The notes below the pieces were generated by a model that was not told the DNA's origin, searched no databases, and worked only from the letters and a program-made list of their open reading frames with translations. DNA of 40,397 nt from Micromonospora sp. MP36 (GTDB taxonomy: Bacteria > Actinomycetota > Actinomycetes > Mycobacteriales > Micromonosporaceae). The stretch spans positions 1 to 40,397 of the forward strand of contig NZ_VSFA01000065.1 of NCBI RefSeq assembly GCF_008119785.1, read 5' to 3'. Numbering within the stretch: the first letter of the stretch is position 1; the number at the start of each line of letters is the position of its first letter. The position numbers and the translations under genes were made by a program. Positions 7,993 through 16,764 of the stretch are shown in pieces.

Positions 7993-9432
7993 ATGGCCAG
8001 CCGAGACCCACAGCGGCCGAACATCCTCTTCATCCTCAGCGACGACCAGGGCCCCTGGGCCATGGGCTGCGCCGGCAACGAGGAGATTCAAACTCCACGG
8101 CTGGATTCCCTCGCGGCGTCCGGGACCCGGCTGGACAACTTCTTCTGCACCTCCCCGGTGTGCTCGCCCGCCAGGGCGAGCCTGTTCACCGGCCAGATAC
8201 CGTCCCGGCACGGTGTCCATGACTACCTCGACGGGGTGCACGTCGGGCCGGGCGCGGTGGACTACCTCGCCGGGCAACGGCTGTTCACCGACGAGTTGGC
8301 GGAGGCCGGCTATCGGCTGGGGCTGACTGGCAAATGGCACCTGGGCGCCAACGACCGACCGCGGCCCGGCTTCGTCCACTGGTACGCGCACGAGAGCGGC
8401 GGCAGTCCGTATTATGGGGCGTCGATGTATCGGGGCGGCCGGCCGGAGACGGTGCACGGCTACCTCACCGATGTCCTGGCCGAAGACGCGGGCACCTTCC
8501 TGCGCGCCGAGGTCGGGCGGCCCGAACCGTTCTACCTGTCGCTGCACTTCACCGCTCCGCACAAGCCGTGGCGGGGGCAGCACCCACCCGAGGTCGAGAG
8601 CGTCTATCGCGACTGCGCGTTCGCGTCGTGCCCCCAGGAACCCTGGCATCCCTGGCTTCCGCTCGTAGCTGGCGTACCGATCGGGGGTGAGGCGGACACC
8701 CGCGCCGCGCTCGTGGGCTACTTCGCCGCGGTCACCGCGATGGACAGCGCCATCGGTCGGCTGCTCGATCGCCTCGACGAACTGGGGCTGATCGACAGCA
8801 CCTTGGTGATGTTCAGCAGCGACAACGGGTTCAACGCCGGTCACCACGGTATCTGGGGCAAGGGCAACGGAACCTATCCCCAAAACATGTACGACACCTC
8901 GGTCAAGGTCCCGGCCATCGTCGCCCAGCCCGGCCGGATCGTGGCCGGCCAGGTACGGCACGAACTGCTGTCGGCCTATGACGTCGGCGCTACGCTGCTG
9001 GAGTTGGCCGGGTTGGACGCGCGCCGGTTCGAGCAGGGCCCGGGCCGGTCGTTCGCCGGGCTGCTCACCGGGCCCAACAATGAGGGCGACGTCGCGGACC
9101 GCCCGATCGTGGTCTACGACGAGTACGGTCCGGTGCGGATGATCCGTACCGCCGAATGGAAGTACGTACACCGCTACCCCGATGGCCCGCACGAGCTGTA
9201 CGACCTTGTGCGCGACCCGGATGAACGGGTCAATCGGGTTGATGAGCCCGACATCCGGGACATCGTCCGCGGCATGCGGGCCGACCTCGACGGATGGTTC
9301 ACCGAGCACGCGGATCCCTCTCTGGACGGCCGCCGGCTACCGGTTGTCGGGGCAGGCCAGGTCGGCCCGGTGGGGCTGGACCCGTACGGCGCCTTCCAGC
9401 CACCGGGTTGGGACATGCCCACCGGCCCCTGA
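7993..9432 (+). CDS. Sulfatase (formylglycine type), cytoplasmic
   Basis: Type I sulfatase of 479 residues, full length. It has the ILSDDQG metal-binding start, CSPAR with Cys57 as formylglycine precursor, and the active-site block LTGKWHLG. Near residue 275 it has MFSSDNGF, followed by a His that completes the calcium site. ATG 7993 follows AGGAG at 7981-7985; longer in-frame extensions run into the DUF2264 gene and are not supported. It lacks a signal peptide. It sits third after the regulator with the oxidoreductase and DUF2264 genes. It probably desulfates imported oligo- or monosaccharides. Specificity (4-O, 6-O, 2-O or N-sulfate) cannot be told without subfamily comparison. Confidence 0.93.
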   Translation: MASRDPQRPNILFILSDDQGPWAMGCAGNEEIQTPRLDSLAASGTRLDNFFCTSPVCSPARASLFTGQIPSRHGVHDYLDGVHVGPGAVDYLAGQRLFTDELAEAGYRLGLTGKWHLGANDRPRPGFVHWYAHESGGSPYYGASMYRGGRPETVHGYLTDVLAEDAGTFLRAEVGRPEPFYLSLHFTAPHKPWRGQHPPEVESVYRDCAFASCPQEPWHPWLPLVAGVPIGGEADTRAALVGYFAAVTAMDSAIGRLLDRLDELGLIDSTLVMFSSDNGFNAGHHGIWGKGNGTYPQNMYDTSVKVPAIVAQPGRIVAGQVRHELLSAYDVGATLLELAGLDARRFEQGPGRSFAGLLTGPNNEGDVADRPIVVYDEYGPVRMIRTAEWKYVHRYPDGPHELYDLVRDPDERVNRVDEPDIRDIVRGMRADLDGWFTEHADPSLDGRRLPVVGAGQVGPVGLDPYGAFQPPGWDMPTGP

Positions 9433-9558
9433 GAGATCGCCGAATCGAGACGTATGCCGGTAACGGGGCAACTGACGGAGCGATTTGATCGTTCAGCCCT
9501 ATGCGATCGCCGAACGCGGGAGAGTCGGCGTAGAGCCGCGCGTACCAGAGGAGGATTC

Positions 9559-11193
9559 GTGCGAGCAACGCACCGCCGCCTGCTGGCGCTGCTCGGGATC
9601 ACCGCGGCGGTTCCGCTGGCCGAGTCCCTCGCGCTGGTGCTGCTCGGGTTCATCCCGGCAGAAGGGCTGGCACCGCAGGTCACGGCGGTCTGGCCGTACG
9701 ACTCCTACCACGACATGCGCTGGCTGCTCGTCTACCACAACACCTGGCTGTTGTTCGGCGCCGGCCTGCTGACCCTGATCGCGCTGCGCGGGGTGCTGAC
9801 CGCGGCGATCGTCAACCTGGCCTGGCCGACGCACACGCCACGGCCGCCGTACCGAGATCTTCTCCTCCGCAACGTCGGGGTAGCGGCGTTCGGGGCCGTC
9901 CTCGTCCTGCCGTACGCCGCGTACTCGATCGGCGCCTCGGTGGTCTCGCTGTCCTGGTTCCTGTTCGCCGCACTGGGTCCGATGATTGTGCTCGCCCCCT
10001 TCCTGCAGCGGATGTCGGTGGGTCGGGCGTGGTGGCGTGGATTGCCGTCGGCCGAACTGGTCGGCTGGTCGCTGCTCGACTTCGCGGTGATCACGGTTCT
10101 CGGCGGGCTGGTGTGGCGCACTCCGGACGTGTGGACGCCACTCGTCACCGCGGCCGCCGGCGCGCTCAACGGCCTGCTGTGGCGGCAGACGGTACGCGCG
10201 GCCGTCCTGCAGAGGCGGGTGCGCTGGCGGCAGGTGCCGGTCGTGCCGATCGTCGTGGTGCTCGCCCTGGCCGTCCCGCTGGCGTCGCAGGCGCTCTCCC
10301 AGCCCGGCAAACAGGCCAACACCTTCACGCCGCCGATCTTCACCCGGCCGCTGCCACCGCGGGTGCCCTACGCGGTCATCCTGCTGGCCGGGCACGACTC
10401 CGCGTACGACGGCCGCCCCGCGGCGGATCCGAACGTGGAGCTGTTCTCATACGTCGGCCTGGACTCGGATGCTCGGCCGCTGCCATACCGGCCGGAGGCC
10501 ACCCACCGGTCGTTGGACTCCAGCGCACAGTTGCTCGCCGCGCAGGTCGAGGCGGTCCACCGGCGGACCGGCCGACAGATCGCCCTGGTCGGACAGAGCG
10601 AGGGGGTGATGGTGGCCCGCACCTACCTGCGGGACCGGCCCAACTCTCCGGTGCGGGCGCTGGCGATGTTCAGCCCGCTGGTCCGCGCCGGCCGGACGTA
10701 CTATCCCCCGCCGGAGGCCAATACCGGTTGGGGGCTGGCCGCCGGGTGGCTGCTGCGGGTGATGTTCAAGGTGACGACCATCGGCAACCGGGCCGCCAGC
10801 ACGCCCGACGAGCCGTTCATCCGCTCACTGCTGGATGGCGCGCCCTTCTACCGCTACCAGACGCTGTGCCCGATCCCCGGCGTACGCGTCATCGCCTTCC
10901 TACCCACGGTGAGCGCAGCCGAGGCCCCACCCGGCCAGACGTTCAAGATCCCGGTGGTCGAAGTGCCGACCTTCCACGCGAGGGTCATCGGCCGGGTAGG
11001 CGCCAACGACGTGCTGATCGACTTCCTCGCCGGGGCAACCATCAATCGCCCTCGCCGCGAGTTCCGCCCGCTCCAGCAACTGGCGGATGCCTGGCACGCA
11101 CCGTCCCTGGCGATCCAGCTCAATCCGGTATGGCGGCCCACCGCGCCTCCCGGCCCGCCCTTCTCACAGGCCCGGTTCTGCTCAAACCCGTGA
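9559..11193 (+). CDS. Multi-pass membrane protein with alpha/beta-hydrolase domain
   Basis: Protein of 544 residues with about seven hydrophobic segments in the first 260 residues. These include an N-terminal segment at about 7-30 and one at about 220-245. A globular domain of about 275 residues follows. The second half resembles an alpha/beta hydrolase: GQSEG with Ser347 is a nucleophile-elbow candidate and YAVILLAGHDS resembles the first strand. GTG 9559 follows GAGGAGG by four bases; the upstream in-frame ATG 9454 lacks a ribosome site. The gap to the sulfatase is 126 bases, so it may have its own promoter. I do not recognise a characterised family; esterase or lipase-like activity at the membrane is a guess. 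Confidence 0.75.
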   Translation: MRATHRRLLALLGITAAVPLAESLALVLLGFIPAEGLAPQVTAVWPYDSYHDMRWLLVYHNTWLLFGAGLLTLIALRGVLTAAIVNLAWPTHTPRPPYRDLLLRNVGVAAFGAVLVLPYAAYSIGASVVSLSWFLFAALGPMIVLAPFLQRMSVGRAWWRGLPSAELVGWSLLDFAVITVLGGLVWRTPDVWTPLVTAAAGALNGLLWRQTVRAAVLQRRVRWRQVPVVPIVVVLALAVPLASQALSQPGKQANTFTPPIFTRPLPPRVPYAVILLAGHDSAYDGRPAADPNVELFSYVGLDSDARPLPYRPEATHRSLDSSAQLLAAQVEAVHRRTGRQIALVGQSEGVMVARTYLRDRPNSPVRALAMFSPLVRAGRTYYPPPEANTGWGLAAGWLLRVMFKVTTIGNRAASTPDEPFIRSLLDGAPFYRYQTLCPIPGVRVIAFLPTVSAAEAPPGQTFKIPVVEVPTFHARVIGRVGANDVLIDFLAGATINRPRREFRPLQQLADAWHAPSLAIQLNPVWRPTAPPGPPFSQARFCSNP

Positions 11194-11356
11194 CCGGCTC
11201 CAACCTCGCGGCGGCCTCCCGCACGAGTACCAACACACCGCGCGACCCGCGCGGACGGCCGACCATGCTCAGCCCCGAGCAGGTGCGCTCCAACAACGAC
11301 AACGATCCCTGCACATAAGCGAACGCAAGCCGCCGTGGCTCCGCCCGCTTGCAGTA

Positions 11357-12331
11357 CTAATCGAACCTCTTCAGATGCGCCGCGATGGCGCGAAGGATTT
11401 CCTCCTCGCGAGCCGGAATGCGGCCGTCGGGTTGCGGCCCCACGTTGAGCAGCAGGTTGCAGCCGGCCGCCCAGGCCCGCTTCAGAACGGCGAGCAGATC
11501 ATCCGTGGATCTGTAGGCATCGTCCTCGGGCTGGTAACCCCAGCTCTTGTTCATGGTCAGGCAGGTTTCCTTGGGGCCGTCCAGAACCGTGCCGGTGTTG
11601 AACCCTGCGGTGTTCTCGCCCGGCAGGTCGTTTTCGAAACCCTGTACGTCCTCGCCCGGCGGCAGCGGGACGTCCTTGCGGTTGTTCAGCACGACGGCAT
11701 CCGGCTGCAGCCGGTGGACCAGGTCGTAGAGCGCCGGGTAGTTGTAGTCGCCGCCCGGGGCGAACCAGTCGGGGTGCGCACGCCACCACTTCGAGCGGGG
11801 CCAGTCCCCGTCGAACCAGACCTGGCCGATCTCGCCGTACCTGGTACACAGTTCCTCGACCTGGCCGTGCAGAAACCCGAGGTAGTCGTCCCAGGCGAGG
11901 CCGGACTCGCGCCGGAACCGGAAGGCCGGGTGGTGCCAGTCGATCAGCGACACGTAGCAGCCGAGCTTGATCCCGCGCTTTGCGCAGGCCTCGGCGAGCT
12001 CGGCAATCGGGTCGCGGCCGAACGGGGTATTGGTGACCTTGAAGTCGGACAGGGCGGTGTCGTACATCGAGAATCCGTCATGGTGCCGGGAGGTGATGGT
12101 GATGTAGCGCTGTCCGGCGTCCTGCGCCAGGTCGGCCCACCGCTCGGCGTCGAACTGGTCAGCTTCCAGCCGGCGCATGAGTTGCTCGTATTCCGCGACG
12201 GGAGTGCGGGACTCGAACATGTCCCATTCGCCCTTGCCGCGAAGGGCGTACAGGCCCCAGTGGACGAACATCCCAAACTTCGCCTCCCGATACCAGGCGA
12301 GGCCCCTGGGCGAAGCTTGTCGTGCTGCCAT
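11357..12331 (-). CDS. GH29 alpha-L-fucosidase family enzyme
   Basis: Compact GH29 protein of 324 residues. Family blocks are clear: WYREAKFGMFVHWGLY at the start, ITSRHHDGFSMY, and QVWFDGDWP with Asp174 as the expected nucleophile. NKSWGY lies later and CNLLLNVGPQPDG near the end. It is shorter than many GH29 enzymes because the C-terminal beta-sandwich is absent. There is no signal peptide, so it should act in the cytoplasm. ATG 12331 follows GAAAGG; a TTG at 12352 is less likely. It lies downstream of the isomerase gene on the same strand, 164 bases away. In a chondroitin locus it may cut fucose branches, as in fucosylated chondroitin sulfate (inference). Confidence 0.9.
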   Translation of the reverse strand: MAARQASPRGLAWYREAKFGMFVHWGLYALRGKGEWDMFESRTPVAEYEQLMRRLEADQFDAERWADLAQDAGQRYITITSRHHDGFSMYDTALSDFKVTNTPFGRDPIAELAEACAKRGIKLGCYVSLIDWHHPAFRFRRESGLAWDDYLGFLHGQVEELCTRYGEIGQVWFDGDWPRSKWWRAHPDWFAPGGDYNYPALYDLVHRLQPDAVVLNNRKDVPLPPGEDVQGFENDLPGENTAGFNTGTVLDGPKETCLTMNKSWGYQPEDDAYRSTDDLLAVLKRAWAAGCNLLLNVGPQPDGRIPAREEEILRAIAAHLKRFD

Positions 12332-12495
12332 TGATATCCCTTTCCTGACCAATCGTGCTCTCGGTCAGTCGACTCACCGGGGTACCCGACCACGGAAAGG
12401 TTGTCCGGTTCCCGCTCCTGTCGGCGTTCAGCAAGACCCCCGAGGGCATCCGTGGCGTGATAGAGCGGTACTCAACTACAGCTCCAACGAAGGAA

Positions 12496-13311
12496 TCAAT
12501 GAGCACTTCGGGGCAGCAAGCCCTGGGACTGAACCCATCGCCGTACACCCGCTGCCAACGTGGCCAGCGGCGGTTCGGAAGGGTGCCAAGCCCGCTCGTA
12601 CTCCCAAGAAATCCATCCGTCATAGCCACGGTCCCGAACCGCAGCGGCGACCTCAGCGAGTGGTAACGCGCCCGCGGCGGGGGGCCTGGGCGTCAGGTCC
12701 GCACGACTGACCACGTCCTTGATCTGCACATACGCCAGTCGGCCGGAGAGCAGATCGAGCGAGTCGGACGGATCCTCCGCGCCGAGCCACGTGTGCAGAA
12801 CGTCCCAGACGACGGTGGCTTCGGCGCACCCGGGCTGGTCGATGATCCGCCGTACATCAGCAGCGCGGTGGTGGCTGTCATGTGTCTCGAGAGCCACCGA
12901 GACGCCAAGTCCTTGACAACCCTCGATGATCCTCGCCAGTCGCCGCGCCCCACGCTGGTCGTCCGCGTTGGTGGCCGGACGCGGGCGCCGTCCGCCGGGA
13001 AACACCCGCAGGTACCTGGCGCCGATGTCGTAGGCCAGCCGCGCGTGGCCGAGCCCGGCCGAGACGACCACGTCGTCGTCGACGTCCGGGTCACAGATTC
13101 GCACATAGCTCGCGACGCTGAGGGCCGTGATGCTCGCCGCGCCCAGTTGGCGGGAGACAACCTGCCGCTGCGCGCCGTCCAAGCCGGTGTGCACCGGCTC
13201 GTCCGGCCCGGCACGCAACTCGAGGCCGTGGTAGCCCTGATCCATAGCGATTTCGACGACGCTCGACAGCTTCATGCCTGGGCAGCCGAGGGTGGAGAAG
13301 GCCAGTGGCAT
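12496..13311 (-). CDS. Sugar phosphate isomerase/epimerase, xylose-isomerase-like TIM barrel
   Basis: AP-endonuclease-2/xylose-isomerase superfamily protein of 271 residues. It begins MPLAFSTLGCPGMKLSSVVE, with the barrel pattern GYHGLELRAG, VALETHDSHH, VVWDVLHTW, YVQIKDV and a final WISWEYE. The Glu, Asp and His residues in these blocks are the usual metal ligands. ATG 13311 has AGGAG ten bases upstream; the longer open frame to 13383 crosses the divergent promoter and is not supported. Cytoplasmic. It likely isomerises a released monosaccharide alongside the Gfo/Idh/MocA enzyme, a pairing common in sugar-acid and inositol-type pathways. It is divergent from the lyase gene, with operator C in the 86-base gap. 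Confidence 0.88.
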   Translation of the reverse strand: MPLAFSTLGCPGMKLSSVVEIAMDQGYHGLELRAGPDEPVHTGLDGAQRQVVSRQLGAASITALSVASYVRICDPDVDDDVVVSAGLGHARLAYDIGARYLRVFPGGRRPRPATNADDQRGARRLARIIEGCQGLGVSVALETHDSHHRAADVRRIIDQPGCAEATVVWDVLHTWLGAEDPSDSLDLLSGRLAYVQIKDVVSRADLTPRPPAAGALPLAEVAAAVRDRGYDGWISWEYERAWHPSEPPLATLAAGVRRWVQSQGLLPRSAH

Positions 13312-13327
13312 GTCCGAGGTTCTCCTA

Positions 13328-13367
13328 CCAATCCTTCTTGAATCGTCCTTTTCCGAGCGGCTCTGAT
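13328..13367 (+). promoter_or_regulatory. Operator C overlapping the lyase promoter
   Basis: CCAATCCTTCTTGAATCG (13328-13345) is the third copy of the motif seen at 3551 and 3748, and its core CTTCTTGAATC is identical to operator A. It contains TTGAAT (13338-13343) as a -35 box. TCTGAT (13362-13367) follows after 18 bases as a candidate -10 box for the lyase gene. The site also lies two bases upstream of the ribosome site of the divergent isomerase gene, where a bound protein could act as a roadblock. Confidence 0.55.
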
Positions 13368-13397
13368 TCCTCCTACCTTTCACTCAAGGAGGAAGCC

Positions 13398-16300
13398 ATG
13401 CCAGCGCAACCTTCTGGTCTGACGCGACGCAACGTCCTGTCTGCCGCCGCGGCGGGTGCCGCCATTGTCGGCCTGCCGTCGGTTGCCCGGGCCAGCGCGC
13501 AAACTGCCCAGGCGCCCGCTGCCGTCAGCGCCGACCCGTCGGCTCTCGAGTTGCAGGCTCTCGCGCTTGAGCCCCCGGTGTTTCTCTTCGAGACACACGT
13601 ACCCGACCAGGTACGTGCCGTTGGCGGCTCGCGCCTGAGCATAAGCGACGACGTAGCGCGGGCCGGGCAGCACTCTCTGCGCTGGGACTACCAGCCGGGC
13701 GGAGCCGTCGAGGTGCGCGCGCCGCTGCACTATCAGCCCAGCGCCTACCAACGCGGCGGCGACCAGGGGTTCATGGGTACGGTTGACACGTTCTCCGTGT
13801 GGCTCTATAACGATCAACCGATCGACGAACTCCTGCGGGTCGAGTTCGGCCGGGGCTCGGTCGTGGACGCCTGGTGTGAGATCCACCTTGGCTTCCGGGG
13901 TTGGCGTACCGCGTGGATCCGCTACGGCTACGACCTGTCGGGGCAACCGCGTCAGGGCATGAACACGGTGCGGTTCATCGCACCACCGCAGGTGCCGGCG
14001 GGGACTCTGTACCTGGACCTGCTGATCCTCAACAGTGAACTGCGTCCCGATCACCCCACGCCGGATCGTCAGGTCCCCTTTGTCAATGCCGAGTCGGCGC
14101 AGTCCGACAATGACCACTGGCTCGGCCTGCTGCGGTTCTCCCAGCTCATGGCCGACGCGCCGCCCGCTCCCGAACCCACCGCGGACGAGCTCGCCTCCCT
14201 CGCCCTGATGCACTCCGCCTACTACGCCGCGGTACGCAGGGTCACCAAGGTCACCGACGCGTCGGTCGCCGCCCTCGCCTCCTCGGTCGACGCGATGGGC
14301 GTGCCTGCGGAGAGTGACAGCGGACAAGGACGTCCGATCATCGGGTACCAGGCGGCCGTCTATCCCGCGCCGATCACCGCTGAGCTGGCCACCTTTGTCA
14401 ATGGGGTGGGGCTGCAGAAATACACCGACCTCATGTATCAGGTGGCTACCGCCTACGACGCGGCGACGGTGGCCGATCACCGGGTCAACCTGGCCACGCT
14501 GTACCTGCGGATGCTCGTCCACCTGCGCGACCAGGGCTGGACCAACGGCAGCGCACAGGGCACGATCCACCACCTCGGCTACCAGGCCCGCGGGCTCTAC
14601 AACTCGGTGTACCTGGTGCGGGACATGCTCGCCGAGCGGGGGATGCTCGATGCCGCGCGGGCCGACCTGGCATGGCTGACCGGATTCGGGCGGCTGCGCG
14701 ACAACTGGAGCGACGGCCACCCTTACGGTGGGGTGCTCGACATCGTCAACACGACGATTCAGGGGCTGTTGGGCACAGCGCTGCTCGCGCCCACGCCGGC
14801 GACGCAGGTCGCCAATCTCAAGCTGCTCAAGGACTGGCTCGACCACGCACTCACCCCGTCGCCCGGCATCGAAGACGGATTCAAGGTCGACGGGACCATG
14901 TTCCACCACGTCGGCTTCTACCCCGACTACGACCGGGACGGCCTGTCCGGTGGCTCGCCGACCCTCGTCATACTCAGCGGCACCGTGTTCGCCATCTCCC
15001 CGGCCGCGCACGAGCGGTGGAAGGAGGCGTTACTGCGGATGCGCGTGTACGCCAACAAGACCCAGTGGCCGTTGTCCATCGCCATGCGGCATCCCACCGG
15101 CCTCACCGGGCTCAACATCAACCCGTTCCGAGCAATGATCGAGGCCGGCTCGCCGGATAGCTCGGCCGCCCTCGACCCCGAACTCGGAGCGGCGTTCCTG
15201 CGCCTGCTACCGGCGAATCCGAGCTCCGCGCAGCTGGCAATGGCCAAGCGGCTGACCGACGCCGGAGTGACGGCGGAGGCGGACCCGGAGGGCAACTGGG
15301 CGATGAACTACGCGACCCTGGCGTTGCAGCGCCGGGAGGACTGGTCGGTCGCCGTGCGAGGGCACAACCGGTACCTGTGGAGCACCGAGATCTACGAGAC
15401 CGACAATCTCTACGGCCGCTATGTCACGTACGGCCAGATCCAGGTGATGAGCGGCGGCAACCCGGTGGACAACCGCGGCAGTGGTTTCGTGCAGCCGGGC
15501 TGGAACTGGAACCGTTGGCCCGGCACCACCGCCAAGAACCTGCCCTTCGACCAGCTCAGGGCTGACCTGGCCGGCACGATCGAGGAAATGCTCCTCACTG
15601 ATTCCCGGTTCGCCGGGGCTGGTTCGATCGACGGCCGGAACGGGGTGTTCGGCATGGACCTGCACGAGCACCCCAAGTACGACGAGTCACACCGCGCCCG
15701 AAAGTCGGTCTTCCTGTTCGACAACCGGGTGATCGCGATCGGCACCGACATCAGCAACGCCGACGAACAGCACCGCACCGAGACCACCCTGTTCCAGGCC
15801 CTGCTCCCCCAGAGCACGAGCCCGCAGTACGACTCCGAGCTGGGCCAGATCAGCTCGATGCCATACCAGGAGACCCGCGAACTGGACCGGCCGGTGTGGA
15901 TGCTCGACCCGCAGGGCATCGGCTACTACGTGCCCGCCGGCCAGCGGCTCGCCCTCACCCGGGATACCCAGACCGGTCCCGAGCAGGGTGGCGTCAGCCA
16001 GGGGTCTGCCGACTTCGCCACGGCGTGGCTCGACCACGGCAGCGCCCCCACCGGCGCCTCGTACGAGTACGCGATGGTCGTCCGCGCGAACCAGGAAACG
16101 ATGACCGACTTCTCGGCCCGAATGGCCGACCCGCGCCAGGCCCCGTACGTCGTTCACCGCGCGGACAACAGCGCGCATATCGTGTGGGACCGCGCTACCG
16201 GGATCACCGGCTATGTCGTGTTCGAGCCCCAGGAACGGCTCGCCGAGGGGCGGCTGGCGGCCGTGGACACGCCGTCGTTGCTGCTGACCTACGACGACGG

Positions 16301-16589
16301 CGGCGACGTCGTGCTGTCGGTCACCGACCCCGACCTGCGCCTCTACGAGGGCGAGGACCCGGACCAGTACAACTCGGACGGCCGGTTCGTGGGCCGGGTC
16401 ACCTCGTACTCGCGCCCGTGGCGCCGCTCGCAGAGCGCATCGCACCGGTTGCGGCTCACCCTGCACGGCCGCTGGCACCTGGCCGACGAGCACCCGCGGG
16501 TGACCGTCGAGTCCGTCTCCGCGACGACGGTCGTCGGGGTGCTGTGCCAACACGGCGAAGGGGTGCAGTTCCGGTTGCGGCCCGCCTGA
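13398..16589 (+). CDS. Chondroitin sulfate ABC lyase-like polysaccharide lyase (PL8), Tat-exported
   Basis: Exported endolyase of 1063 residues, close to the length of Proteus chondroitinase ABC I. The leader has TRRNVLS (twin arginine, residues 9-15) and a cleavage region near residue 32. The Lyase_N jelly roll starts about residue 57 (FLFETHVPDQVR). The helical toroid follows, then the large beta-sheet region with WSTEIYETDNLYGRY and GWNWNRWPGTT, both strongly shared with chondroitinase ABC. Aligned by eye to that enzyme, the catalytic residues are all kept: His504, Tyr511, Arg564 and Glu664. It should cut chondroitin and dermatan sulfate to unsaturated oligosaccharides outside the cell. 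ATG 13398 follows AAGGAGG. Operator C at 13328 ties it to the ABC operon. Confidence 0.93.
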   Translation: MPAQPSGLTRRNVLSAAAAGAAIVGLPSVARASAQTAQAPAAVSADPSALELQALALEPPVFLFETHVPDQVRAVGGSRLSISDDVARAGQHSLRWDYQPGGAVEVRAPLHYQPSAYQRGGDQGFMGTVDTFSVWLYNDQPIDELLRVEFGRGSVVDAWCEIHLGFRGWRTAWIRYGYDLSGQPRQGMNTVRFIAPPQVPAGTLYLDLLILNSELRPDHPTPDRQVPFVNAESAQSDNDHWLGLLRFSQLMADAPPAPEPTADELASLALMHSAYYAAVRRVTKVTDASVAALASSVDAMGVPAESDSGQGRPIIGYQAAVYPAPITAELATFVNGVGLQKYTDLMYQVATAYDAATVADHRVNLATLYLRMLVHLRDQGWTNGSAQGTIHHLGYQARGLYNSVYLVRDMLAERGMLDAARADLAWLTGFGRLRDNWSDGHPYGGVLDIVNTTIQGLLGTALLAPTPATQVANLKLLKDWLDHALTPSPGIEDGFKVDGTMFHHVGFYPDYDRDGLSGGSPTLVILSGTVFAISPAAHERWKEALLRMRVYANKTQWPLSIAMRHPTGLTGLNINPFRAMIEAGSPDSSAALDPELGAAFLRLLPANPSSAQLAMAKRLTDAGVTAEADPEGNWAMNYATLALQRREDWSVAVRGHNRYLWSTEIYETDNLYGRYVTYGQIQVMSGGNPVDNRGSGFVQPGWNWNRWPGTTAKNLPFDQLRADLAGTIEEMLLTDSRFAGAGSIDGRNGVFGMDLHEHPKYDESHRARKSVFLFDNRVIAIGTDISNADEQHRTETTLFQALLPQSTSPQYDSELGQISSMPYQETRELDRPVWMLDPQGIGYYVPAGQRLALTRDTQTGPEQGGVSQGSADFATAWLDHGSAPTGASYEYAMVVRANQETMTDFSARMADPRQAPYVVHRADNSAHIVWDRATGITGYVVFEPQERLAEGRLAAVDTPSLLLTYDDGGDVVLSVTDPDLRLYEGEDPDQYNSDGRFVGRVTSYSRPWRRSQSASHRLRLTLHGRWHLADEHPRVTVESVSATTVVGVLCQHGEGVQFRLRPA

Positions 16590-16620
16590 GCGACCTGGCC
16601 AGCCATCGGTCAGCACCCGT

Positions 16621-16728
16621 CACCTGGGCGTTCCCCTCCAGCGCCGGAGGCTTGCCGCAGATCGCACAAGATATAGGATGTTGCGATTGCCGTCGGCTGT
16701 CGTTCAACATCAGGCACCTGGGCGTTCC
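16621..16728. repeat. 14-base direct repeat flanking the phosphoesterase promoter
   Basis: CACCTGGGCGTTCC occurs twice without mismatch, at 16621-16634 and 16715-16728, 94 bases apart. The pair brackets the candidate promoter at 16652-16679. It may be a pair of regulator binding sites or a leftover of duplication. Confidence 0.55.
16652..16679 (+). promoter_or_regulatory. Candidate promoter of the phosphoesterase-NicO pair
   Basis: TTGCCG at 16652-16657 and TAGGAT at 16674-16679 are separated by 16 bases. TAGGAT is a typical actinomycete -10 box, and the stretch is locally AT-rich in a GC-rich gap. It would give a leader of about 80 bases before ATG 16765. Confidence 0.5.
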
Positions 16729-16764
16729 GCCGCCGGACTTGTTCCCCCCGCACCCTTCCTGCGC

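Noticed and set aside
7393..9309. 638-codon open frame on the minus strand across the DUF2264 and sulfatase genes
   Set aside because: Antisense to two strongly supported genes; no domain recognised.
9435..9514. Direct repeat GATCGCCGAA at 9435-9444 and 9505-9514 upstream of the membrane hydrolase
   Set aside because: Ten bases of GC-rich sequence with no promoter match around it; could be chance.
11325..11352. Terminator between the convergent membrane hydrolase and fucosidase genes
   Set aside because: GCAAGC and GCTTGC pair over six bases only, with poor inner pairing and a long loop.
12480..12500. Fourth copy of the AAGAAG operator near the end of the isomerase gene
   Set aside because: Only AACGAAGGAATC is loosely similar, the spacing and flanks differ, and no gene starts there.
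16635..16650. Hairpin after the lyase gene (CCTCC/GGAGG)
   Set aside because: Only five base pairs and it lies next to the promoter of the next gene; too weak to call a terminator.
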